From NCBI GenBank assembly GCA_024195585.1, contig SWBL01000206.1, positions 1-64,000 on the forward strand: a stretch of 64,000 bases of DNA. Direction: 5' to 3'. Below, one piece after another: positions 53,988 to 64,000 of the stretch. Origin of the DNA: Aureobasidium sp. EXF-3400. Lineage: Eukaryota; Ascomycota; Dothideomycetes; Dothideales; Saccotheciaceae. Position 1 is the stretch's first letter. Each line of letters starts with the position of its first letter. The position numbers and the translations under genes are program-made. The notes beneath the pieces are model-generated. The model searched no databases, was not told where the DNA came from, and was given only the letters and a program-made list of their open reading frames with translations.

Positions 53988-54429
53988 GCTTCATGAACAG
54001 GAAATCTGAATGACAAAAGTTGAAGCTGTACAGTGGCTCCTATATCGTCCCAAATCATGAAAAGTCTCGATTCTCATATGTCCCACGCTTCTCTTATAGA
54101 GATCCATAGCGGCGTCTCCGCTATGAAAAGGCAAAATGCTGTTCAGATCACAGATGGTTTCAAAGAGAGCCTAGGGTATATTGCTTCTTGATGGATACCA
54201 TCCTATCTCTTGGGATTATTGTGCACTGTTATAGCTATACGGACTGTATACTTCTGCGCACGGAGAGGACATACATTTCAGACGAATAAGACACTTTGAC
54301 GGAGATCAGTAGACCAAGAACGAGGGGCGACCTCCAACACTGGAGTAAGATGCACTTTTGTCTGACCTATCTACCGTACATCATCATCAACATACACGTA
54401 CATGAATTCTACTATACAACTTGATCAAT
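53988..54429. other. Convergent intergenic region
   Basis: Between the 3' ends of the secreted protein gene and TPA1. AT-rich; no gene seen. Confidence 0.45.
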
Positions 54430-56447
54430 CTATTCCTCAGCATCCTCGTCCTCATCATCGCCATCATCAATAACCTCAACAGCACCAATGACATCCCATC
54501 TATCACCCTTGGCACTCTCGCTAACATACTTGACGAACCTCAACACACCGCGGTCTCTAAGAACCACAGACAATGTGTTCCAGTTTGCCGGGTTTGAGAA
54601 AAGAATGCCATCATCCTCTTCATTGCCAGCTTGATAGATTGCAGGATCCGCTGCCTTTTTCTTGTGTTTGGCGATGCGACGGTTGCCAGCGCCTGTTGCC
54701 GAAGCAGCATTGGGAGGGATGTTGACGCCGTGATCAGAGTGTGCATCGTCGTCATCATCGTCTTCATCTTCATCATCGTCGTCGCCGGCCATGTAGAGTT
54801 CGTAGCCGCCTACATTGTCGTCTTCATCTTCTTTTGTTGCAGCGGCCTTGGTCTTGGCTTTGCCCTTCTTCTTGGATCCGTTCTTCTCTGCTCCGGCAGA
54901 TGTTTCTTCTTGCTCTTCTTCTTCTTCGTCGGCGCCCCAGCCCTTTGACGGTGTGACGTTGAGGCAGTACTCGAGTTGTGCTTCTGGCTTGTTATAGCCG
55001 GTTGCCAGTGTGTAGTCCAAGCTCTTGCGGAAGCGGCGGGCTAGAATACTGCTCTTCGCTAGGGTAAGACCAGTGGCCAGACTCAGCCATTTGCGGAAAG
55101 CGAGAGAAGGCAGGAACTTGTTGAGGAGCTCATCATATGCGGAAGAGGTGTTGGTGGCAGAAGGGTCGGCGTGCTTGAAACGGTAGCGATGCTTGTGTGG
55201 AGGAGTCGCCGTGGCCCAGCCATCAGTCGCAGGCTCGTTCTTGCCATCGTGAACTTCGATGTCTTTGCGCAGACGAGCGCTGAACTTCTTGGAGAGGAAG
55301 TTGGCGAGCTGCAGACTTGACTCCTCGGCGAAGAGTTCGGATAGCTCCTCAACTGTATCGGGCGTGAGGTATTGTGGTGTCATGTACTGGATCAGGAAGT
55401 CCATGTCCTTCTCGTCAAATTCAACCTCGTCTTCCTCGGCGTCTTCAGCCTTGTCTGCGGAGTCGTCGTGGTCAATCCATTGTTCCTGAGGCAAGTCGAA
55501 CTCGTCGTTTTTGCTCTGCAGCTGTTGCAGAGAACTGCGTTCAGCCAACTTCTCCTCGAGTCCTGGCTCAAAGCCATCCTCTCCCTCTTGCGGAATGTGG
55601 AACCAACCAGAGATGGCCATACGAATACGACCACCATCGTTCTTGTCCTCACCCTCCTTGTGCTTAAAGACCTCCTCAACATCATGGAAACTCTGACCAG
55701 GCTGGACGGTGAAGAAGGACAACTGGTTCCAGGCGGGCGGAATGACCTTTGTGAAATCGTAGTGCGGGACTCTGACCTTCTTGCCATCACTGTCTGTCTT
55801 CTCTTCGGTGGGGTACAGACGCAATGCGCCACCCCAGTTGGCCTGCCATGGTGTGTCCGGATCGGTCAAGTAGAGAATGTAGCTGACACGTCTGGTACCA
55901 ATGACATCGTCATGGCACAACAAGTGACAACCAGGAGCGTATACATTGACAGCCATGTCCGTCTTCGTTCCCGACAGCGGGCCAGCGCCAGAGACCTCCG
56001 ATACCCATGCGCGGAATTCGGGAGAGTAGAGCGAGTCGCGCAGGGTGAGCAACGAAGGCAGCAGCTTGAGGGCAGAAGGATCGAGGCCGGAGAGGTTCGC
56101 AAGATCGCCGGACTGGTGGATCTTGTAGATGTCGGTTTCCTTTGGTGTAAAGTGGACATTGTCGATGATCTCGCGGCGGACGGATCGGAGGAGGGAGTCG
56201 TTGATCAAGCCAGAAACGACAGTGTGTAGGTAGCTGTATACTGTCAGATCGAAGCTCTGAAGAAGCTATTGATGCGAGATGCGACATACGGTCCGCTTTT
56301 CGCATAGTCTTCACGGTACTTTGTGACGACATGGTTGTCAAACAGCTTGTCGCCAAAGTTGGCGTGCACTTCGCTTTGCGACTTGGCCGTCTTCTTGACG
56401 GATCCGTTCGAGTCGGCCCCAGTGCTTTCGTGCTTTCTTTTGACCAT
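54430..56447 (-). CDS. TPA1: TPA1/OFD1-type prolyl hydroxylase (Fe/2-oxoglutarate dioxygenase), 653 aa
   Basis: Family members hydroxylate a proline of ribosomal protein uS12 (RPS23) and influence translation termination; in fission yeast, Ofd1 also controls the sterol regulator Sre1 by oxygen. Exons 56290-56447 and 54430-56233 join in phase through a 56-base intron. The amino dioxygenase domain has the iron ligands HDD (in LLCHDDVIGTRRVSYILYLT) and the distal His in PGQSFHDVEEV, with the 2-oxoglutarate Arg in GRIRMAISGW. The second, degenerate double-stranded beta-helix domain follows (about residues 280-630), with an acidic linker of more than ten Asp/Glu near residue 550 and a Glu/Asp-rich tail. 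Length and domain order match the family. Confidence 0.92.
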
Positions 56448-57050
56448 TGCGACAGGTGATTTGTGCGTGAAGAATGGTTAGAGCGGGCTCGAAAAAAAGT
56501 TGATTCGAGGGTCCAGTGCTTCTCCACACGCTGCGACATCAATCACCTGAGTGGACACGCCATACTCGTCACACCTCTTGGCTACTACTGCCTCTACTAA
56601 CTTCCGATCATCTCTGGTTGACATCCTAAAACACATGTGAGACCACGGTTGCACGCAAACTAGAATCGATGGTATGAAAGACGCGTCAAGCAATGGCTGT
56701 GGTACTAATCGATTACTGGCACTCGCCTATACTAAGAAGCGTAATTTCGTCAAGTACAAAGGAAAATGAGGAGGGGGCCTAGTGTAGGTCGCTGATTGTA
56801 GACGAAAGGAAAGAAGGGAGACGCAAAGGACAGCAGTGAGGCCTCCGAATCAACAAGACGTGCCGCTTGTGCTGTGTCTCCTCCAATTGCTCAAGATTGC
56901 TTTATGCACACTGCTCTTTCCTCTGGCGTGCTTGTATCGAGTCCGAAATGTTCGTATCGCAACTGTCCGACACGTTCTGTTGGTTGCTTCGCGTTTAGCA
57001 GCAGTCTTCTGCGCATTCGCCTGTATCCTATCGTCAGTTGTTTGTTTCTT
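56448..57050. other. Intergenic region, TPA1 promoter
   Basis: 603 bases holding the TPA1 promoter and the 3' end of the CYSTM-like gene. No gene seen. Confidence 0.45.
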
Positions 57051-57501
57051 CTATTCTCGCCGCTTGAGCAACTTACAGCAGTCGGCGCAGCACTCGCAGC
57101 CTTCCTCGCAGACGAAACAACAGCACAGGACTGCCAAGCTATCGTATAGTGTTAGTCCAAAGTAGCTTCTCTTTCTAGTAATCGCGAGTCGCTTACCAGG
57201 AAGCCAGGCATCCGCGATCCTTCTTCTGGGGTGCTTGCTGCATGGGAGGAGGTCCCTGCTGGTAGCCCATCTGCATGTCGCGTCAGTATGCTGTTTATAC
57301 TTTCTCTGAAATGAAAGCATACTTGTTGTTGAGGGGGGTAATACTGGCCCTGTCCTTGAGGTGGGCCATAATTTCCATACTGGGGCTGGCCTTGAGGGGG
57401 CCCGTAGTATCTGTGATGCCGTCAGCGGCTATGCAATCTCAAGCGACGTCTTGTTGCGCGACTTACGCCTGCTGGGGCTGCTGGGGGTAGTAGTTGGACA
57501 T
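57051..57501 (-). CDS. Small CYSTM-like cysteine-rich tail protein, 94 aa, four exons
   Basis: Proteins of this kind are short: a Pro/Gln/Gly/Tyr-rich amino half and a cysteine-rich C-terminal segment that associates with the plasma membrane; plant and fungal members are linked to stress tolerance. Exons 57467-57501, 57323-57410, 57197-57270 and 57051-57138 total 285 bases and splice in phase. The amino half is MSNYYPQQPQQAYYGPPQGQ-like with repeated PPQGQ units. The tail reads GCLASCLAVLCCCFVCEEGC and continues with four more cysteines to CCKLLKRRE. The Cys-rich, moderately hydrophobic run is the candidate membrane anchor. Because its exons are so short it is easily missed by single-frame searches. 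Confidence 0.83.
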
Positions 57502-58806
57502 TTTGTTTGTGGTTTGCGTAGGAGTGAGTGTTCGAGGTGAGGGAAGATCGATCGTAGGTGAAGATGATGAAGAGTGAGAAGATCTGTGGCGCAAAGAAAG
57601 TCGAAACCCCGTCAGCGTTCGGTCCGCCTGGTTTTAGATGATTGGTGTACGCGTCCCGCCATCTTGTTGTACTGGCCAATACGATCTTGGCCTGCCGCTA
57701 ACCGACACCTCCCTTGGCGCCACAAGCATTTACGACTCACCTCTGGAATGTTCACTCTCCGTTGACTGTCAAGAAAAGAGGTGAGAGAAGCCGATGTGAA
57801 CGAAGATGCGATTCTGTATCAAGCGTGATCGTCCAATGGCCTGCTGACTTGGGTCTTGTGCGGAGACTGGCTCCAACTGTGATGGGCACTAAGGGTCTGA
57901 TATGACGATACTGTGGCTTTTCGAGAAAGCTTGACTTGCTTGTATTTTGTCTTGGGATCTCGAAGTCGATGTGTACAAAGAGTGTTTCTTCGCGAATATT
58001 GTCCAAGGACTCTGCCACATATATATGTATACAAGCTGTCGAAAATGGCTCATTGTCAAACTGCCAGCCCGATTGCCTTTAATTGACAAATGATGTACAC
58101 CTTGTACGAATGCACGCTGAGCCACGTCCAGCTGCGCCCACCAAGCCACATCGACGCTCCCAGGCCTTTCTCCAAACGCCAAAGGACGAAACATGTGCAT
58201 CGTACCTGTCTGTCAGACACGCTCGTCTCGGGTCTCACAGTCGGTTCCCGCGGCCACCGCAGCTACTCGCGCTCACACCGCCCCATTGTCTGCGGCCGTA
58301 TTGTTACCTTGGAGAATCAGAAGCTAATGGATATCATAGTGGATGTATGTTGAGATAATTTATGCGCTTATCAAGACATTATCGTAGCTAGAACGGACAA
58401 GACAGCTGATCAATCCTCCCTTCTTGGATTCGCTTGTAAGACTGTCGTGAGACGCCGCCCGAAGTGTTTTCCACCCGAAAATAGTAGAGAAAGACCGACC
58501 ACCGAGAACTCCTGATAATACCACCCAAAGGAAAAGATAGAAAGAAAAGCAAAGAATAAGAAAAACAAAAAAGAACAAAAGACAGTCTACCTCAGAGGCT
58601 TTGTGCGCTGCTGATGCCACCCGTATGTTGGATAGGAATACACCCCAGTATGCGAAAAACTCCGTATGTTGATCCCCTTTGTCGGTAATAGATGCGTCCC
58701 AATCCGAAAAGCATTAGACTCCATCTTGCGCCCCATCATCATCATCTTTACAATGTGTCATGCTCTCTCGCTCGCGTGCTGGCCTCCAGGATGCAATTGA
58801 CCCCTC
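57502..58806. other. Intergenic region, no gene seen
   Basis: 1305 bases between two - strand genes (CYSTM promoter and bHLH 3' end). It includes an A-rich run near 58530-58585 and no supported coding frame. Confidence 0.45.
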
Positions 58807-60441
58807 CTAATGATGTCTGGGACCGTTGCCGTACTCTACACCCTGCATTCCTCCAGAGCCACCACTGGTTCCATTGTATGGTTGTGGAGGCGGAGGGGCA
58901 GCGTTCATGGATGGTAGAGAGTACGGGCGAGGCTGTCCGTTGATCTGAGCCTGAGCATGGGCTTGCGACAATTGCGAAGTGTATGCGCCGTAGATGTGAG
59001 CATTGTTGGGCTCCACTAGTCTGAGACGTTCCTGCATGACTGCGATTTCCGTGTGAAGGTTCTCGACCTTCACTGCCGAGTCGCGAGCATACTCAGAAGC
59101 ATCACGAAGACGGTTGAGCTCATTCATCATTTGTCTCTCCTGAGCTTGAGCGGTCTTGATATAATCGATGGCTACCACCGTGTCAGCAACAATTATCAAA
59201 AAGGTCTTTCGGATGACTCACCCTTGGTCAAGATCTCCCATTTGCTAGCCTTTGCGCCACCGTTGGTTGGAACGACTCGATTGAGGTCTTCGAACAGATC
59301 TTTCATCTCACTACGTCGTTTGCGCTCTGCAAGTTTGTGGCTGACTCGCAATTCTGGCGTGCGACTGTAGTTTCCACCACCTGATATATTGGCCTCGTTT
59401 TGGAGAGCAGACACTCTGTGTTGACTCATGCTGTGGTGATGGTGGGTTGGTGCGTCGTCGTCGAATCTTCGCTGACCGTAAGGAAGACCATCACCCTGAG
59501 AGAAGATGCTGCTTCTGACGGAAGATGCGGCGTAGCTGTTGGTTCTAGAGATGCTGTGGCGCTGAGAGTCGTCGCTGCTTGATTCGCGCCTCGACTCTTC
59601 TGCGATCGGGTCGTCAGGGAAAGCCCAAGCATGACCGGGTGTTGGCTTCGAGGCCATCGGGTCAGGGCCTCCAGGGACCCGGGAAGCACCAACGATCGGA
59701 GGCGCGACTCTTGGACCTGTGCTGCCGCGAATGCTACCGCGACCGCTCATTGGTGACATAGGGCCGTTGCCTGGTCGTCGAAGACTGGCAGCCAACGACA
59801 CTTGGGAGCCATTCTGACTTTCGTAGGGAGACGTGGGGTTGTTGAGACCTAGGTTAGAGATACCATTGTGTAGAACACGGCTGTCGATACTACTTCTGCG
59901 CGAGTCGAACGTTTGATGGTAATCCGCACTACCACGGTTTCCGACATCAAAGGTCTGGTTGATCGAGGGCAAGACTGTGCTTGGTTGCTGTTGGTGCTGA
60001 GAGAGTCTTTTCGATGTCGGTGTGTTTGGTATCGAGGTCCTCGATTGAGAGTCGTCGGGGTTCAGTAGTGTGGCCACTTGAAGAGATTGGCTGTTCATGT
60101 GAGGCTCGACTGCTGAGAGGAGTTAGCTTTACTCGAGCCGATTCAGGGTATGTCAGGAGCTCCATCAGAGCTATGGTCGCAGCTCTGACAGGTGGTTTGG
60201 GTATCGCGTTGATTATCTTGGGAGGTGCAGGCCCTTGAGAAAGGTACTTACGCTTCATCTGAGGATGTAAGGATGGCCATGTTCCAGAGTCTCTCGAGGG
60301 AAGGTGAGAAGGCTGACGGTTTGGAGGGGAGTACTGGTTGGAGCTGCCCAGACCGTTGGTCAGAGCTGCGATGGAAGGCAGCATCTGAGATGGTGAAGGT
60401 TGCTGAGGATGATGGTTTTCGTTTTTCTGTTGGTCGACCAT
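58807..60441 (-). CDS. bHLH transcription factor, 481 aa, three exons
   Basis: DNA-binding regulator of the basic helix-loop-helix class, nuclear. Exons 60252-60441, 59222-60112 and 58807-59171 total 1446 bases in phase. The ATG at 60441 has a good context (AACATGG); the frame upstream has no ATG. Long Ser/Pro/Gln-rich, probably disordered segments occupy residues 1-310. The basic region HKLAERKRR starts near residue 322 and has His, Glu and Arg at the positions (5, 9, 13) that specify CACGTG E-boxes. Helix 1 is EMKDLFEDLNRVVP; the loop contains TNGGAKASKWEIL; helix 2 crosses the second intron (AIDYIKTAQAQERQMMNELN) and runs into a leucine-zipper-like coil. The target pathway is not evident. 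About 3.5 kb of non-coding sequence lies upstream. Confidence 0.9.
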
Positions 60442-63400
60442 GTTGTGCGTGTAGGCCGTGAGGATGTCGTATGGCAGATTCGTGTTCAACGTCGAAGCGT
60501 GATAGCAAGAGAATGGTGTTCACGAGCGACGGTTAAGAAGGATGGTCCTCACGAGCGGCGGGCAAGAAAAAGAACAACGAAAATCAAAACTTGCTCTTGT
60601 GCAGTGGAGCCTTGGGTCACCTGCTTGAAGTAGTTTGAAAGTGGCTCCAGTAGCGAGGTCACGAAGTAAAGGCAGTTTGTGAAGCTGTCCAGTAGAAATC
60701 CTGGAGAAGTAAGTGGTCTGCTCAAATAAACGCTTGCGTGCTCCACCCACGAAACTAAAAGAACAATTGGACAGGAGACAAAACAGAAAACACATACCTT
60801 TATGGAAACTGCAAACAATGAGACGGCGAGGACAGGACGATGAGTAAGTGTTGTGGAGGCGCCGACAACGTGGAGAGGTCGATGGGGATCCTCCAAAGCG
60901 GATGTGGCTGCAGAGATGGCGTGTGCACACGCAAAGAGGAAATGTATGCGGCGGTTTTCAAACGGTGTTGCAATAGGCGTTCATGAAAAGGATGTCAACG
61001 CTTGGTTTCCGAGATCGATGTGGTGGTGTTCGACTAGCTGGATTGATTCTCTTTCGAATCCTTCGATGATCCTCGGGCCAAGTGGAGAAGGGAAAAAAAG
61101 AAGAAAAATAGGATAGAAACCGCCTGGGTGAAAGGTCTCGAGATTAGAGACAATCGAGAGGTGCAATTGATCCACACGGAGCGCTGATCGGAGTTTGAAA
61201 AGAAGATTGCAGCAGAAGTGGCAGTAAGAACATCAGACTCCGGTTGCCGTTTGACAAGGAGAGGCGATTGGATACACGGGGTTCCGTCGTGCTGTCAAAT
61301 GTTTGGCCAGATGCTGGGATGACTAGAGCGTGGTGTGAGGGGGTGCTGCCTTTGTCCGTCAGAGCGTGCCTTGCATTCGACGCTGGTCCGACCTGCGCAA
61401 CGCGCGAAAAGAAAAGAATCGAGTGTCGCGGGAGCTGAAACAATTGAGTCTCGAAGTGTGCGAGGAGCAAGCGGCACCGACAGAAGTTGCGGAGTCCGGT
61501 TAAATTGGTGCGTGGAAGGGACGATCGTGAGGTCCTGTGAAGTGGAAAGAGGGAGAAATGGTTCACAAGAGTTACGTCGGGAAAGGTGAGCGAGAGTTGT
61601 AACGTGTATCGCGCGAGAAGAGGAAACTATGCAGACCTCGGAATGGTCACTGTCTGAGATCGGCAACGAAACTCACAGCACGTGGATTCTACTCTAGCCC
61701 CGTTCTGCCCTGCGCCCGCGAAAAATAGTGGGAACCAAAAGAGCCAGGTTCGGTTTTCTTGGGCCTCCTAAAACCATTCGGCCGTACACATATCGAGGCT
61801 CCGCTTTCCATGTCTCATTGCCGCGACGTGCACGGGATCTACCTGACAGGGACAAGACTGACGATTTGGAACCGGCGCCCATTTGTTTCTCTCAACATCA
61901 ACTCTATGGCAATACTTGAAGGTACTCGACCGTACGTGATGCCCGGGAATCTCACAAGGTGTGCATGTCCTGTGTACATGTAGGTTAGCGGTCGTTGCAG
62001 CCGACCCACGATGCAGCATGGCAACTCCTCGCGGCATCAGGAAACGACAGTCTCGAGTGGTGCTGCAGCGGAGATTTTTTGCTGCTGATGCTGGTTCTAC
62101 TGCCTGTTGCCGATCAGACGGCTCTACCTATCCGAAAGCCAAGAAGGAACAGAGCATGGAGAACAGGGAGGACGCTGCAGCTGCAGCACCTCTCCCTTGA
62201 AGGTCATTCGCAGGTTGGCTGCCTTTCCCCAGCGTTGGAAACGGCGAGCCAATCGGCAGGGTTGCGCAACAAGATCTGCTTCCGCGCGAGCCGAGCAGAT
62301 TGGATAATGGAAAATCAGTTCATCAATCTTCTTGTTGTCCTGCTGCCCGTTGGCAGCGCATGAAAGCATGAGCATACAGCCTGGTTCTAGCCCAACGCAC
62401 GCCAGGGGTAACGGGCTGAGCAGAGGGAGGGTGGCGGTCCACTCTTGTGCGCCTGTGTGGTCACAACAGGACGCATTGCAGACTCTCCTTGATCACCCTG
62501 GTAGCCGGAAGAAAGACAGCGTGTCACAGGCAGAGCAAAGAGAGCAGTATCAACCGTGCGCTCTGCTGCTGAGCCATTGCAGGCTTTTTGGTGAGGCATC
62601 CCCACCTTGCCTGTGTTACAGATACATGGACATCTGCGGCGGGCTAATGCACGTCATCTGCAATCGGAGCTGTGGTGGTGAATTCCTCGGCCAGTCACGG
62701 TAAACCTTATGATTCAAGATATCATGGGGTGGTCAAAGTTACCAAAGCAACACGACTCTGCGGGCATCTGTTTCTCCGACCATGTCACACAACTATTGCG
62801 TGGACCGTCAAGTGGCGCGCCTCGAGACGGCGTTGGGGATGGGCTCTGACTGAGATGCTAACAGGCCGCCCCTGTGGGTTAGAAGATATGCAAGAGGAAA
62901 AGCATATGCTTCTTGATCCTTTACCCTTGACGTGATGTTGCGGCAGAAACGGCTCTTGTATGTCATGATACAAGTAGTCACGTTTGAGCAGAAGATCAGC
63001 AAACACCATGAAAGCAGGTGATGGACAACGTGGGCCGCACGCGGCGAAGGGGGGCGATATGCCACATGCCCGAAAACAAGACTGGCGGGAACTCAGATCG
63101 CCAACCCTTTTTCTCACATCTCTGTTCTTCCATCCGCTCGGCCAGACAGAACCCGGATCGGCCTTTCTCCCGCTCCTAAGCGTTTGTGCCCTCGTGAGAA
63201 CGAAGTCTCTCCTTCCCGATTCAGAAGGTGGTGAATTTATGTTTTGTCTTGAAGGAGGCAGCAAAAGCCACACCCGCAGCACATGGCTCAGGCTGGTCAG
63301 AGGTTATCGGTCAAGGCCGGACTCCACATCTGAGATCAGCCTAGTCTCTGGAGGGAACAAACTCATGCTCATGGACCTTACCAAAGATCACGACTTCAAC

Positions 63401-64000
63401 GGGGTAGATCGAAGTAAAAAAGGTACGGTATCTATATATGAATAGGCGCAGGCGCACTTGATGACGTTTATAACGTTTGAATCGACGAGCCACTAGCTCG
63501 AGGGTGAATTGGTCTAGCTCACGGTGGCTCACATATATTTGTTGGCACGACCACATGGGCGGGTTATAGAAGTAGATACAAAGGAGCTAGGCCCGCCGGT
63601 ATGACTGTCTCTGATCGCTGAATGGTAAACTCAAGCTTAAGCAGAGTCGTTGAGTCAGAAGTCAACGGTTCGGGCATGGTCGGGCAGACTCATGATTCAT
63701 AATACGGGTGTAGAACGACAGGGGTCTTTTGTTGCCTTCAAACACGAGGTTGTTGGGTGGAAATTGGCAGGCAGCAGGAGATAGACAGCCTTATGCCAGG
63801 CCACCCACCCATGTGGACATGTCTTTGCTGGCTTGTTGATAGTGATACACTGGTTGTTACACACGGCTTCGTGACATGTTCTGGAGAAGTATCATCCAGA
63901 GCGGGACGGACCGTGACATGAGGGTCGTTTATCTCGCGTCGAATTTGGCGAGCAGAACGCGGCAACGAGGGGTTAAGGCCCATTCGGCAGCAGGTCGAGG
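60442..64000. other. Long upstream region of the bHLH gene, no gene seen
   Basis: About 3.56 kb to the window end without a supported gene. Short frames on both strands lack protein character and partner exons. It likely holds the promoter and long leader of the bHLH regulator. The right end may also hold regulatory sequence of a gene outside the window. Confidence 0.4.

Noticed and set aside
1..64000. CRISPR arrays, bacterial operons, telomeric repeat tracts
   Set aside because: No regular direct-repeat arrays, no Shine-Dalgarno-type operon layout and no tandem TTAGGG-like tract were seen.

Overview
This is a 64 kb piece of a filamentous ascomycete nuclear genome (Pezizomycotina, most likely Dothideomycetes; the class is an inference). 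The evidence is short spliceosomal introns of about 44-60 bases with GT..AG ends, moderate GC with long non-coding gaps, typical fungal housekeeping genes (RPB11, UTP13, proteasome beta-4, REX1, TPA1/OFD1, telomerase), and fungal accessory families (RTA1, a DHA1-type MFS transporter, an amidase, small secreted proteins). There is no sign of bacterial operons, rRNA, CRISPR or an intact transposon, and I found no convincing tRNA gene.

Left part (0.7-24.5 kb), mostly core genes: a charged hypothetical protein; RNA polymerase II subunit RPB11; a nitronate monooxygenase divergent from it; a TBC-domain protein whose two catalytic fingers are both replaced; a complete eight-exon telomerase reverse transcriptase (1108 aa after splicing); a coiled-coil protein; UTP13, divergent from the proteasome beta-4 subunit PRE1; a BTB-like gene broken by one in-frame stop; a coiled-coil protein; a CobW-type metal-chaperone GTPase; and a small conserved hydrophilic protein.

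Middle part: 24.5-30.4 kb is a gene-poor stretch with only fragmentary coding signal. It is followed by a strongly codon-biased MFS transporter of the phosphate/glycerophosphodiester type (30.4-32.5 kb), REX1, a multi-membrane-span coiled-coil protein, an RTA1-like membrane protein and an acidic hypothetical protein (39.7-40.8 kb).

Right part: 41.3-54 kb is an accessory, catabolism-flavoured neighbourhood. It holds an alpha/beta hydrolase with a lost nucleophile serine, a DHA1 MFS transporter and an amidase sharing a divergent promoter rich in GATA-factor sites, two secreted proteins, an old-yellow-enzyme-like oxidoreductase and a short-chain dehydrogenase. Core genes resume with TPA1/OFD1, a small cysteine-rich CYSTM-like protein and a bHLH transcription factor, which has about 3.5 kb of apparently non-coding sequence upstream. 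I see no biosynthetic backbone enzyme and no defence-type system. The most distinctive signals are the two predicted pseudoenzymes, the nonsense-interrupted BTB gene and the GATA-rich amidase/transporter promoter.
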